From positions 64,903,370 through 64,967,369 of the forward strand of contig CM055096.1 in assembly GCA_029204225.1 (NCBI GenBank): a DNA stretch of 64,000 nt. The letters run 5' to 3'. The notes under the pieces were generated by a model. It saw only the letters and a list, made by a program, of their open reading frames with translations. It had not been told where the DNA came from and searched no databases. The stretch is from Diphasiastrum complanatum (lineage: Eukaryota; Streptophyta; Lycopodiopsida; Lycopodiales; Lycopodiaceae). The first letter of the stretch is position 1; each line of letters begins with the position of its first letter. Below are positions 1 through 9,675 of this stretch, one piece after another. Both the position numbers and the translations under genes were made by a program.

Positions 1-304
1 CGATTTTTCCTCTCGGCAACACCATTTTGTTGCGGTGTGTAAGGTGTAGTCATTTGATGTAGAATGCCTTTGCTTTGAAGAAACGTGCCGAACGTACTTT
101 TAGTGTATTCACCTCCTCGGTCGGTACGTAGTATCTTCAAAGTATGCCCAAATTGATTTTCTATCATAGCTAGAAAATCTTTTAAGCGTTGAAAAACTTC
201 AGATTTTGCCTTCATAGGAAAGATCCATGTAGACCTTGAAAAATCATCAATAAAAGTAACGAAGTACTTTACCAATGGATTCGGTCCTCATTGGACCACA
301 TACA
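1..304 (-). pseudogene. copia integrase core, start of domain (frame-shifted continuation)
   Basis: On the minus strand this continues element A's polyprotein in a shifted frame. It shows the start of the rve integrase core: a GPMRTES-like lead-in, a YFVTFIDDFSR-like strand with the first catalytic Asp, then LRTDRGGEY with the second catalytic Asp, and TPQQNGVAER just before the window edge. The catalytic Glu is outside the window. It is closely similar to the integrase piece on the opposite strand at 7459-7930. Confidence 0.8.
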
Positions 305-1969
305 TCAACTATGAATTAAGGCAAACTTATCACCAACTTTGATAGTCCCATCAATAGGAAAAGGCTTCCGTTGAAACTTACCAAGTATGCATCCTTCGCA
401 TACATGTCCTTCGGGATGCTCCATATTTGGAATGCCTTCCACTATGTTGAATTTCTTCAACATATTCAAACTTCCAAAATTGAGGTGCCCGTACCTCGCA
501 TGCCATAGTTTAGCCAACTCCAATGCATGTGAATTAGTAGTAACAAGACCAAAGGATGTCAAAGCTTTAGGTTCATAAATATCCAACAAAGACAAACCTC
601 CTCGCAATGTTCTCGAAGCAACAGTTAAAAGTGATCTCTTTGGGTCTTTTATAAGACATTTGTCTTCTTTAAATTCTACAATCAATCCTTGATTCATGAT
701 TGTAGAGACCGAAATGAGATTTTTCTTAATCTTAGAAACATAAAGTACATTTCGAATGTACTTTTCTTCTCCATTGGGAAGAATGAGTGGTATAGATCCA
801 ATGCCTTCAATTGGATAGGTGTTGTCAACACCTTGAACCTTGCTTCCATCTTTGATTTTCATAAGCTTTGTGAAGACGTCTCTATGGTGAGTCATATGGC
901 GTGTAGCTCCGCTATCAATCACCCAATCAATGGAAGAAAAAACAGCAACCTGCAAAGCTGAAGTAGTGCCGTTTTCTGCTGAAAAACCAGCAAGTCGAGA
1001 AGTGGTAGAAATCTCATTTTGATTAGAAATGAGATTGTTAGTGACAAAAGCAAAATCACCATTGAAAGAATCATCCTCCTTTTGATGTTCTAATGAAATC
1101 ATGGCTGTATTTGTATCAATACCTTTCTCTTTATCCTTAGTAAGCTTCTTCCTACATTCCTTTATGTGGTGCCCAAACTTTTTACAATAATGGCACTTAC
1201 CCTTCTTTTTGGATCCTTGATCTTGGCCTTCCTTGTATTTTTGATCCTTGGAAGAAGAAGGCTTACCTTTCCACTTGCCCTTGCCTTTGCCTTTGGTGAA
1301 GAAGGCTTGATCTTCTTGTTCACCAAAATCAATCCTTGTTTGCTCTTCTTGGAGAAGTAAGCCAACAAGCTCTTCAAAGGAGATTTGCTGTCCCCTAAGA
1401 GATATGCTTAAAGTAGACACAAATGGAAGATAGGAATGAGGAAGTGAATTAAGAGTAATTGAAACAAATTGAGAGTTCTCGACAATTTCGTCAATTCTAA
1501 GAAGCTCTTCACGAAGATCCTTGATCTTCATCAAGTGATTTGAAAGCGTATCACCCTGTTGCATCTTCAATGTTGAGAGTTGATTACGTAGAAAAAGCAC
1601 TTTCGCCGTATTCTTCACTTGGATCATCTTGGCAAGTACTTCCCAAGCACTCTTGGAAATCTTGCATGATCGAATGTGAGGTAGGATTGATCTCTTCACG
1701 GATAGCGCTATGACCGAATGTGTTTGTGCGTCACGTCTATCCCACTTCTTTTGTTCTTCGGAAGACACCTCCACATATGTTGAAGAAGTAGCTCTTGACG
1801 GTGTAGTAGGTGCCAAACTAGGTGGCCTCTCTTCATCACCACATACAACTTCAAACAAACCTTTAGCAATAAGGAGGTTTTTGATCATGTAGCATCACAA
1901 GGAGAAATTAGTTCCATCCAACCTATGTTCATTGAACAAAGAACCTATAGATTCAGATTCTTTAGCCAT
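305..1969 (-). pseudogene. copia gag-protease-preintegrase polyprotein, nonsense-mutated
   Basis: The polyprotein most likely began at the ATG at 1969 (MAKESESIGS...). Codon 25 is TGA where the family has a conserved Trp, so the surviving open frame restarts at 1888 and runs 527 codons. In order it shows a UBN2-type gag with a coiled, charged middle, a Lys/Gly-rich linker, one CCHC zinc knuckle (CHYCKKFGHHIKEC), an aspartic protease active site (WVIDSGATRHM) and a GAG-pre-integrase HHCC region (LWHARYGHLN followed by CEGCILGKFQ). The frame breaks at 305 through one extra base, after which the integrase continues in another frame. Products would form virus-like particles and mature the polyprotein. 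Family assignment is secure. Confidence 0.9.
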
Positions 1970-2579
1970 TTCTGAAAATTCAGCTAATAGTAGATGGGAA
2001 AAACAGATTCCAGGCCAAAATCTACAAAAAAATAAGCAAGATCAAAGCTGAATTAATGAGCACTATAGATTGCAATACACCACATGCAATAGCTCATTCA
2101 CAAGAAGACATAGGTGGTTGTATGCTGCTGAAATAACAGAATACTAATTAATATGCAGGCTCTCAATGAAGCCAAAACCACAACCAGAACTTTTGTGGTA
2201 AAATGGTGTGCACTCAATGTGCTAATGGAGCAGATGGTGGGACCTTCTTCCAGGCTCAAAAACAGAAAAATTTTAGCCACTAAAAATGTGTCAAAAACAC
2301 ATTTGTCTTCAAGGTAGATGGGCGTCCTCCTCCAAGAAGAAAATCTGAAATTTGAAACATGTAATCTGATTTCAATCACATGAAAACTAGTTGAGCATGG
2401 GCGCCCTACTGCTGGCTCCCAAATGAGTGGAGGTTCCAAGCTTTCCCTGCAATTTCCTGCACAAAGAACAAGGAGCCGAACAGTTCTCTCTCCACAAAAA
2501 TCAGAAAAATTCTGATTTTTATGAACCAAAAGAGGAGAAATGTGGCTGCCCTCCAGCAAACAATCAATTCTGAAAAATG
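1970..2579 (-). other. untranslated leader of copia A with palindromic GGGCGCCC motif
   Basis: This is the leader between primer site and gag start. It has one perfect GGGCGCCC palindrome (2399-2406) and one decayed copy (2320-2327) next to a GGAGGA-like tract. The same motif recurs in the leader and LTRs of element C. The open frame at 2098-2592 is chance and matches no retrotransposon protein. Confidence 0.5.
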
Positions 2580-2591
2580 GCTCTGATACCA
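2580..2591 (-). other. tRNA primer binding site (initiator Met type) of copia A
   Basis: The minus strand reads TGGTATCAGAGC directly after the LTR end, the usual plant copia primer site complementary to initiator tRNA-Met. The same 12 bases occur directly after the LTR of element C (6930-6941). Confidence 0.85.
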
Positions 2592-3034
2592 TTTAGGAAT
2601 CCAGAATCAAGACTATTCATTAACACAAAGTATTCTCAAAGAGAAGAGAGAGATGGTTAGATGACCCTCTTGTAGCAACTTGTGGACAGCCAATATGAAC
2701 AGTAGATTGCTTAACAAAAGTGTGTCTCATACAGATGAATGACTACATATAAGTAGTCCAAGATGGCTATCTACCTTCATGACTGTTGGCTGTCCAATAA
2801 CTTGACTAATGGCTATCTAGCTACCATAAGTTACATAAAATAATTAAGTACCCCAAATAACAAGTTAGGTACTTAATTCACATGTATAGGCCCCTAGTGG
2901 ACCCATGAGTCCCTACAAGTTAGTTTCATACTAACTCGGGCCTAAAATATAAATGACCATGGTTACACAGATCTCGACCTTTTGGGTCATAGTAACCTAT
3001 GGCTTCTACATCATTTACATTTATTATTCTAACA
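2592..3034 (-). repeat. 5' LTR of copia A
   Basis: About 443 bp. On the minus strand it starts TGTTAGAATAATAAATG and ends ...GATTCCTAAA beside the primer site. It includes the block GACCCAAAAGGTCGAGAT, also present in both LTRs of element C, which shows a shared family. The end reads AAA rather than the usual CA. The bases just outside at 3035 can be one side of a target duplication; the other side is off the window. Confidence 0.75.
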
Positions 3035-3354
3035 GCTTCTTGCAAGGCCAAGTGAATGTAGCAGATCCAAGTGCAAGAAACGTGTCCGGAAATTGACCCC
3101 CGCTGAATGGGATCACTCGTCCACGATGTCACAAAAGCCCAATATGTTGAACATGCTATTTTCAGCATATTTGAGTCATAATTAATTGTATTTTTCAGAT
3201 ATCAAAGAATGATCTTGGCTGCTTTAGGTGGTCCTGATTTGGATTCTCCATATGTTGGTTTACCACGTTGACGCTATACATATATCAGGCCTGGTTATGG
3301 TAGCATAAATACCAGGTGCTTGTACATAGCTTTATCAACGCCTTTTTCTTCATT
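3035..3354. other. unassigned sequence between two copia remnants
   Basis: Nothing recognised. A splice-acceptor-like TTTTTCAG near 3200 precedes a short open stretch beginning YQRMILAALGG on the plus strand, which I could not tie to any gene. Confidence 0.3.
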
Positions 3355-4640
3355 TGTATTATGAAACATAGTCTAACCTCTGCAAGAATTGCAGCAGGCT
3401 TGCTAAATGATAGTGTAGCTGTCCCAAGTCTTTCATCTCAAATTCTTGAGATGAACTCTCTTTAACTTTGATGACCTGATTTGAATCACTTCCTGTGATG
3501 ATGATGTCATCTACATAGAGAGTTAACAAAAGGATTTCTCCATCCGTTTTAAGGAGAGCTTGTTTTAAACCATATAAAGCCTTTTTGAGTTGACACATAA
3601 TTCTCTTTTCCTTTCACCACAAATTCTTGGGGTTGAGAAAGATTAAAGATTAATCTCTTTTTCAAGAATGCCACTGGAAAGGCAGATTTCACATCGATTC
3701 GATGTGTTTCCCAACCAAACTGAGTTGCAAGAGCGCCATCCGCATAATATTTGACTTTGTATACCCACTCTGTTCCAATTGGCCTGTGATTTGGCTTTGG
3801 TTCCACAAGGTCTCGAGTTCTATTTCTCATGATTGAGGGATACTCTTCCTTCATTGCACTTCTTGTTGCAAAGCTTCTTCATAAGATCGAGGCTCTTCCA
3901 TACTTAATACTTTTGCCATTAAAGTAAAATTCATGCTTGAACCTTTGAGTTTTCTCCCTTAGGACACTCTGAGTCCCTTCTTGGCTACTTTCTGGTTCAT
4001 CAATGATCTCACCTCGTTCTGTTGTCTTCGGGAACCATTTTGGAGTTTTTTGGATTGAGGAGGAGGACTAGGCTGTATGTTCACTTGAGGTAGTTGAGAA
4101 TTTTCTTCATGTGGGTTGTCTTCACGTCAAATATATTTCGATTCTTGAGCACCACCTTCCTTTGTTCTTTGTCGAGAGATGATTTTGAGCTTGCTGTCCG
4201 TTGTGTTGTCCGTAGGTTTCTGGTTTGGAACAACCGACTGGCCTTTATTAAAAAACACATCGTGACTATTCATAAACTTTTGTGTTGAAGGATTATAAAG
4301 TTTGTATCCTTTTTCTTTTAAAGGACTACCAGGAAACACACATTTTCAGCTTTTACATCAAGCTTTTGCCTTAGTTTGATAGGAATATGAGCAAAGGCTT
4401 CGCATCCAAATATGCACAAATGAGAGATGTTGGGTTAGATGCCATAGTACTTTTCTTTGAGAGTTTTTTTTTTAAGAGCTTTGTACGGTGACCTATGTTG
4501 AAGATAGGCCATTGTTTGGACAGCTTCAGCCCAATAACCATTTGATAAGCTGCTGGCATTTAGCATTGCGCTAGCTGCTTCCACGACTTGTTGCATATTT
4601 CATCTTTTAGATGAGATTTTTGGTACGAGTTAGAGAGTTC
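3355..4640 (-). pseudogene. Ty1/copia remnant B: integrase C-terminus and reverse transcriptase
   Basis: Reading the minus strand from 4640 downward: the integrase tail (AYLQHRSPYKAL-like, then a CAYLDAKP-type segment), a linker with KGYKLYNPSTQKF and VFF, the RT start (EEYPSIMRNRTRDLVEPK, then GTEWVYKVKY), IDVKSAF with the first catalytic Asp, LKKALYGLKQA, and the YVDD catalytic box (LTLYVDDIIITGSDS) followed by EFEMKDLGQLHY. Frames change at least three times. No LTR or primer site is attached, so both ends are truncated. It is a separate insertion from element A, whose 5' LTR lies just to the left. Confidence 0.85.
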
Positions 4641-5700
4641 TTGATGAAATTTTTTCCTAGAGTCATGTAATTGTACATGAGAGAGTTGCTAAGACATACA
4701 TATATTTATTTACACATCAAGCATCTCTGTACAAATGGCACAAGTACATATGCATCCAAATAAGTCACATGCATTATTTATTTTATAGATCTAGTTGTTA
4801 TATCCTCTTCTGCTGGATTGATTGTGTTGCAGGTGACAACTGAGCTCATGCTCAGCAACACATAAGAGTGACGCCATCATGGTCGTAGGAGAAATTTTAT
4901 CGATGCGGTGTATATCTATTCATGCATTCTTGGAATGGATGGCATAAATTTTTTTTTTAATGGAGGTGAATTATGGGTTGACGTGGAGGATTGCGGGATG
5001 TGGAAGGAGAGAATAGCACGAGGAGAGAGAAGAGTATGATGGGGGTTGGTAGAGTGAGATGAATTAAATGAATTAGGAGACTTATGATAGCTCAAATGAA
5101 AGAGGATTTCTCAAAAATGGATATGCCCAAGTTTAAAAAAGAGACAAATTTTTGTATCTTTGACAATAAATCATTAGTTTTGATTCTTTGAAATCTGGAT
5201 TTTTTTGAAACCCAGTTAGCAACTTATGCTTGCGTATTGATGAGACAAACTATGCTGTTTGGCAAAAAAATTTATTTATTAAGTTCCATATTATTGTTTT
5301 GATATGGGTCCTTTGATTTTTTGGTTGCATGTATATGTTTCTAAGCTTTATCTTATGACATTACTGACTTCTCAATTTAAATTTGTGAAATTGGATACTC
5401 TGATTTCACAAATAGATCTAATCATTAGCGTTGATGGTTCAATGTGCTTCTATCCATGGATGGAAGTTCCATATTCTTTTTATTTTTTGAATCGGGAAGG
5501 TCTATAGTTAAAAGAATCTTCAATCGTCTTGACTTTTTGGTATATACTGATGGCTTTTTGTTCAAAAACCCTAAGCACCAATTTCCTTGTCGTGCGGTCC
5601 AATCAGGTTTGAATAGGTTCCCGGTTCAAACCCAGCATGAGTGATTTGAATTGGTTTGAATCCGCCGGAAAGTATGCTCAATAAGAATTATTCCTAGGTA
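4641..5700. other. non-coding stretch, nothing recognised
   Basis: AT-rich sequence with only short chance reading frames. A GGTTCAAACC string near 5625 looks like a tRNA B box, but no A box or cloverleaf accompanies it. Confidence 0.4.
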
Positions 5701-6327
5701 GCAGCAACCTTGTTGACTTGGGTATGGGATAATAACAATGTAGTGTGGTGAGAAATTGAGGTACAAAATAGTTTTGAGGCTTTGAGGAAGGTAGCTAACT
5801 CTAGAGATGGATGTGGATGGCGTTGCCGCAAGGTGAGTTTTTAAATAAGACCATGCGTCATTTGCATTTGATGAGAAAGAGCGTTGATGTTAGAGAAGAA
5901 TGGAGCTTGCAGCTAGCACAATAGGCAGCTGTGAAGACAATTATAAATCAGCGTAGAAAGCTAGAAAGCCCAAATGGGAAGGTTCATTTCATGAAGTATT
6001 TGTCTGCAACTGTAGATGATCATTGAGATAGATGATTATTCTTGCAATCATGAAGATCCTTCGCATAAACAAGAGAGGGGGAAAGTCTGATTGCTTGTGC
6101 ATGTAGAGAGGAGAGAAACCACCTTCACTTGAATGTTCAAACAGTTTTGAAAGTTAAGAAACTTTGGTGTGAAGTTTCGATAATTTTGTGCTAAAGAGTG
6201 ACGTTACATGTTTTGATTTTATTGAAGTTCAAGCTCATTGAAAACTTGTTGCATGTCAAAGTAAAGGAAGGATTCCGAATTCCACCCTTCACTAAAGGGA
6301 AAGCAATTTGGTGTTGGAGAGCCTCAG
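5701..6327. other. unrecognised sequence with coding-like patches
   Basis: A plus-strand patch around 5760-5835 reads NSFEALRKVANSRDG and ends at a strong donor-like CAAG/GTGAGT (about 5832). The patch after it contains MRHLHLMRKSV and QRRKLESPNGK, with stops. I do not recognise the protein. The donor ends in phase 2, which would fit the MOS11-like exon at 9144, but the residues do not resemble that family, so no link is claimed. Confidence 0.25.
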
Positions 6328-6519
6328 ATGAAGAACAGTTCTTGTGATGAAAATATGAGGTCAAAGGCATTCTTAAGTTAAAGGCATGGCCCTTATTTCA
6401 AGGACCTGTCCAGTGTAAAGAAGTGTAAAAACAGAAACTTTGAAAAAGATATTTTCAAAATATGTTTAGAGTCTTGACCATGTGAGGAATCATACAGCTT
6501 GTCTGGAAAACCATAGATC

Positions 6520-6929
6520 GGTTAGAAATAAATGACTATGCTAAAGTTAATCCATAGGTTACTTTGACCCAAAAGGTCGAGATTTGTGTAACCATGGTAT
6601 TTAGTTATTTAGGCCAATCTTAAAGTTTGTCTTAAGTTCAGTTGGACTCAATTTTGGTCATGTACTGACTCGTGGGTCCTTAGAGGTCTAATTTGGTTTA
6701 GGGGCCCTATCTTGACTTTTGGGGGTGCCCTACATTCAGTAAGTAGGTAGAATACATATTGGCTTATTGTGTGACATTTTTCAGTTTGGCTAAGCATTGC
6801 TCTCCATTGCTTGTGTTGTTGTTTTCTGTCTCTCTCTCTTGGAGGAGGGCGCCCAGCCTCTTCTCTCTTGTTTCTTGTGGAGATTGATTGATAACTAGAT
6901 CTTGGTGACTTGACTCTTGCTTTCCTACA
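6520..6929 (+). repeat. 5' LTR of copia C
   Basis: 410 bp. The first base is G where the 3' copy has T (TGTTAGAAATAAATG). It ends ...CTTTCCTACA immediately before the primer site, and contains GGGCGCCC at 6847-6854. Confidence 0.9.
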
Positions 6930-6941
6930 TGGTATCAGAGC
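6930..6941 (+). other. tRNA primer binding site of copia C
   Basis: TGGTATCAGAGC follows the LTR end directly, the initiator tRNA-Met type used by many plant copia elements. Confidence 0.88.
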
Positions 6942-7450
6942 TACCGGATCTGTAGCAAGCTTGTATGTTGGCGCCCTACCAGAAGAGGAGCTTCTCTACT
7001 TTTTGTTCTGAAATTTCAGCATCCTACTGATCTTTCCAAGTGGAGTTTGGATCAGCTTTTTTGTCTCTTTTCAGGTTGGAGGAGGGCGCCCATCACAGAT
7101 CTTGGAGGAGCAATTTGTGGCACCCAAAAATTTGAATCTCCAATTTGATTTTTATGCAACCAGTTTTCAGCAAGTTTTGTTTGGAGGAGGGCGCCCAAAA
7201 ATCTGCTACTGATTTGTGGTATTGGTGTCTCTGTTTTTGTTTTCAGGTTTGCATTTGTGAAAGAGGGCGCCCAATATTCAGCATACCCTATTTTGGGTTA
7301 GGGCAAAGTTGTAGCTGGAAAATTGCAGATTTTCAGCAAGCAGTAGGGTGCTTTCAACAGCCCTGTTGAAGTGTGTGTTGATCACACTATTTGGCTTCCT
7401 AATCGGGTTTTGATGTAGGCTTCAGTCGAAGCTAACCTAATTTTCAAGAA
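6942..7450 (+). other. copia C leader with repeated palindromic GGGCGCCC motif
   Basis: The leader carries GGGCGCCC at 7084-7091, 7189-7196 and 7265-7272, and a one-mismatch copy at 6969-6976. Two of them sit in the longer string GGAGGAGGGCGCCCA, which also occurs in the 5' LTR (the 3' LTR copy differs by one base). Translation of the leader gives only short frames with no retroelement motif. Confidence 0.7.
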
Positions 7451-7968
7451 GCTGTCCAATGAGGACCGAATCCATTGGAAATTGCATTTATTTTGTGACT
7501 TTTATTGATGACTTTTCCCGTTTTACACTATTTTGGAAGTTTTTCAAAAAATTTCTAGCAATGGTGGAAAATCAGTTTGGGCATTCTTTAAAGACCCTAC
7601 GCACCGATCGAGGAGGGGAATACATTAAGAATACGTTTGGTGCATTTCTTCGAGAGAAGGGAATTCTACATCAAATGACAACTCCCTATACGTCTCAACA
7701 AAATGGTGTTGCCGAGCGAAAGAATCGCACACTTATGGAGACGGCCCGTTGCATGCTCAAAGCAAAGGGGCTGGCTCACAAGTTTTGGGCTGAAACGGCA
7801 ACATACATAAGCAATTGTTGTCCTACTAAAGCATTGAAAGTATTAACTCCTTATGAAGTTTGGTATGGGAAGAAGCCTTCAATCTCTCACTTTCGCATTT
7901 TTGGTTGTACGGCTTGTCATTTAAGGAGGGTGTTAGAAATAAATGACTATGCTAAAGTTAATCCATAG
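7451..7968 (+). pseudogene. copia integrase core fragment, fused to polypurine tract and LTR
   Basis: The open frame from the ATG at 7459 begins MRTESIGNCIYFVTFIDDFS and covers the integrase core: the first catalytic Asp in FIDDFSR, the second in LRTDRGGEY, the Glu in QQNGVAERKNRTLMETAR, then FWAETATYISNCC and KPSISHFRIFGC. It stops being integrase at about 7915 and reads through the polypurine tract AAGGAGGG into the 3' LTR, ending at 7968. Everything between mid-integrase and the polypurine tract was deleted. The core triad is still visible, but upstream gag-pol is missing, so no active enzyme is expected. Confidence 0.88.
7923..7930 (+). other. polypurine tract of copia C
   Basis: AAGGAGGG abuts the TGTTAG start of the 3' LTR, the expected position for priming of second-strand synthesis. 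Confidence 0.75.
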
Positions 7969-8338
7969 GTTACTTTGACCCAAAAGGTCGAGATTTGTGT
8001 AACCATGGGTATTTAGATATTTAGGCCAATCTTAAGTTTGTCTTAAGTTCAGTTGGACCCACTTTGGTCATGTACTGACTCGTGGGTCCTTAGAGGTCTA
8101 ATTTGGTTTAGGGGCCCTATCTTGACTTTTGGGGGTGCCCTACATTCAGTAAGTAGGTAGAGTACATATTGGCTTACTGTGTCACATTTTTCAGTTTGGC
8201 TAAGCATTGCTCTCCATTGCTTGTGTTGCTGTTTTCTGTCTCTCTCTTAGAGGAGGGCGCCCAGCCTCTTCTCTCTTGTTTCTTGTGGAGATTGATTGAT
8301 AACTAGATCTTTGGTGACTTGACTCTTGCTTTCTTACA
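7931..8338 (+). repeat. 3' LTR of copia C
   Basis: 408 bp, TGTTAGAAAT...CTTTCTTACA, with GGGCGCCC at 8255-8262. It is followed by the target duplication AGATC (8339-8343). Confidence 0.9.
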
Positions 8339-9143
8339 AGATCATAAAAAATGGACACCAACGGACTGAATTAAAGCTTGATCAATTGTTGCATTGACCT
8401 ATGGCAGATTGGTTTGGGAGGGCGGCAGATGATGAACAGTCCTTTTGATCAAAGGATAAGCATATCAAAGGCAACCTTAAGTTTAAGGCATGGTCCTTAT
8501 TTCAAGGACCTGCACAGACTAAAGAAGTGCAGAAAACAGAAATGTAGTGAAGTTTTAGACCTTCAAAAAATTTACCATTGTGTTAGGAATAATACAAGGT
8601 ATCTGGAGAGCCACATACCAATAAAAGCAGACACCAACAGACCGATTCAAAGCTTGATCAGTTATTGCATTGACTATGGCGTGAGGGCATTAGATGGATC
8701 AAAAGGCACCACCTTGTAAGCACATGCACTTCATTCGGTAATACATATAGTCTATTTTTTTCCATTCATCTTCTCAGCAGGGAGGCATTCCTCTTGAGGT
8801 TTATCACTGTGGAGTCTTGCTCGTAACTAGTAAGATATCATGTTCTCCTTGAAATGTACTTGCAGATGACATGCATTCTTTGCTGTTATGATTTCAGTTT
8901 TCTTGTGAACTATAACATTGTGATAGGTCTTTAATTCTGGTTTTTGTAAATACCCAATTTGTGGCTCTCTTTACAAGTACCCAATATGCTTTTGATAGTA
9001 GTTATTTTAAAAGACTTCAACTTCCCTTAATCTCCAGACGTGTTGGCATTAGTGGATCAGAATTTTAAAATGTCAGTTTCAAACTCTTAAGATTGATTGT
9101 TTTCAGATAGCATCAATATTTCTCAGGTCAGTTCTTTGTACAG

Positions 9144-9675
9144 GTTTGGCACTTCAGAGTCCAGCCCGAGGTCCCCTTCTGATGAGGCTGCTAAAAGAAA
9201 GGCACGTCTAGCTAGGTTTGGCTCTTCATCAGGTGCAAAAACTGATCTTTCTTCAGAGGAGGAGAAAAAAAAAGCAAGAGCAGCAAGGTATGAAACTCCA
9301 TGCACAATGTGGTTAGATTAAAGAGTGACATTTCTGTTGCAATGGACATAATTGAGAAGCCTTCAAAGGTTAGAGATGTTTTAGAAAATAGTTTTTGTAA
9401 GCTACAGGACAAAATTCTTATGCTTTCCAACATCAGAGTAGTTTTAGGTTTTGTTTCTAAATGTGGAGTCTTGGAACTCGGGACTAGAGATAATTTCAAA
9501 ACTAACCTGTACCTGATTATTGTGCTTGTTTTTATTTTCCGGATGTCGTAGATGCAATGCTCTTATAATCTACTGGATGATATTTTCCAGGTTTGGATCA
9601 GGCACAAAGAAGGAAGTCCTTAATGGGGGAAAGAAATTTCTAGAAGAATCAGTGAAATTTGTTTCTCATGCTTGA
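9144..9675 (+). CDS. MOS11-like (SARNP/CIP29 family) mRNA-export protein, last two exons
   Basis: Two exons join in frame: 9144-9287 (acceptor TTTGTACAG, donor CAAG/GTATGA) and 9591-9675 (acceptor TTTTCCAG, stop TGA at 9673). The split Arg codon (AG|G) is restored across the intron. The product is basic and repetitive, with the family's recurring K-K/R-A-R-x-x-R-F-G signature: RFGTSESS, KRKARLARFGSSSG, KKKARAARFGSGTKK, ending FVSHA. In Arabidopsis MOS11 and human CIP29/SARNP such repeats accompany a SAP-like RNA/DNA binding region that works with the TREX/UAP56 export machinery in the nucleus. Only the C-terminal part is here. The exon before 9144 must end in phase 2 (AG|G), and I could not find it in the 3.5 kb upstream, which is occupied by copia C and a duplication. 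Confidence 0.72.

Larger units (their letters stand above)
1..3034 (-). mobile_element. Ty1/copia retrotransposon A (5' half: LTR, leader, gag, protease, start of integrase)
   Basis: A minus-strand copia element enters from the left edge of the window. Read 5' to 3' on the minus strand it has an LTR (3034-2592), a primer binding site, a leader of about 0.6 kb, gag, an aspartic protease, a GAG-pre-integrase domain and the start of the integrase core; the rest lies outside the window. The LTR shares a stretch near its 5' end with the LTRs of the plus-strand element at 6520-8338, so the two belong to related families. The copy is dead: it has a nonsense codon early in gag and a one-base frameshift before the integrase core. 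Confidence 0.9.
6520..8338 (+). mobile_element. Ty1/copia element C, internally deleted, two LTRs, 5-bp target duplication
   Basis: A complete but shrunken insertion of 1819 bp: 5' LTR 6520-6929, primer site 6930-6941, leader to about 7450, an integrase fragment (7451-7920), a polypurine tract, and 3' LTR 7931-8338. The 5-bp duplication AGATC flanks it (6515-6519 and 8339-8343). Gag, protease, reverse transcriptase and RNase H are absent. The two LTRs differ at roughly 14 positions over about 410 by eye, so the insertion is fairly young by the standards of this window. It retains the cis signals of an element but no complete enzyme. Confidence 0.92.
6328..8690 (+). repeat. host tandem duplication of about 0.27 kb, first copy split by copia C
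   Basis: Unit 1 is 6328-6519 continued at 8344-8430; unit 2 is about 8430-8690. Shared landmarks in the same order are AGATGA.GAACAGT, TTAAG.TTAAGGCATGG, TTATTTCAAGGACCTG, AAAGAAGTG, TGAGGAATCATAC versus TTAGGAATAATAC, GGACACCAACGGACTGA versus AGACACCAACAGACCGA, and AGCTTGATCA. Copia element C sits inside unit 1, so unit 2 preserves a related unoccupied site. A chance-looking 113-codon frame (8378-8719) crosses unit 2; I do not recognise its product. Confidence 0.7.

Noticed and set aside
2098-2592. 164-codon minus-strand open frame
   Set aside because: It lies wholly in the copia A leader between primer site and gag, and has no domain.
3200-3350. Short open stretch after a TTTTTCAG acceptor (YQRMILAALGG)
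   Set aside because: No matching donor or family; too short to support as an exon.
5600-5645. tRNA-like B box GGTTCAAACC
   Set aside because: No A box at the right distance and no cloverleaf can be drawn; no tRNA gene or SINE supported.
5785-5835. Possible first exon of the MOS11-like gene (strong donor, phase 2)
   Set aside because: The phase fits, but the encoded residues show no family resemblance and other frames look equally open.
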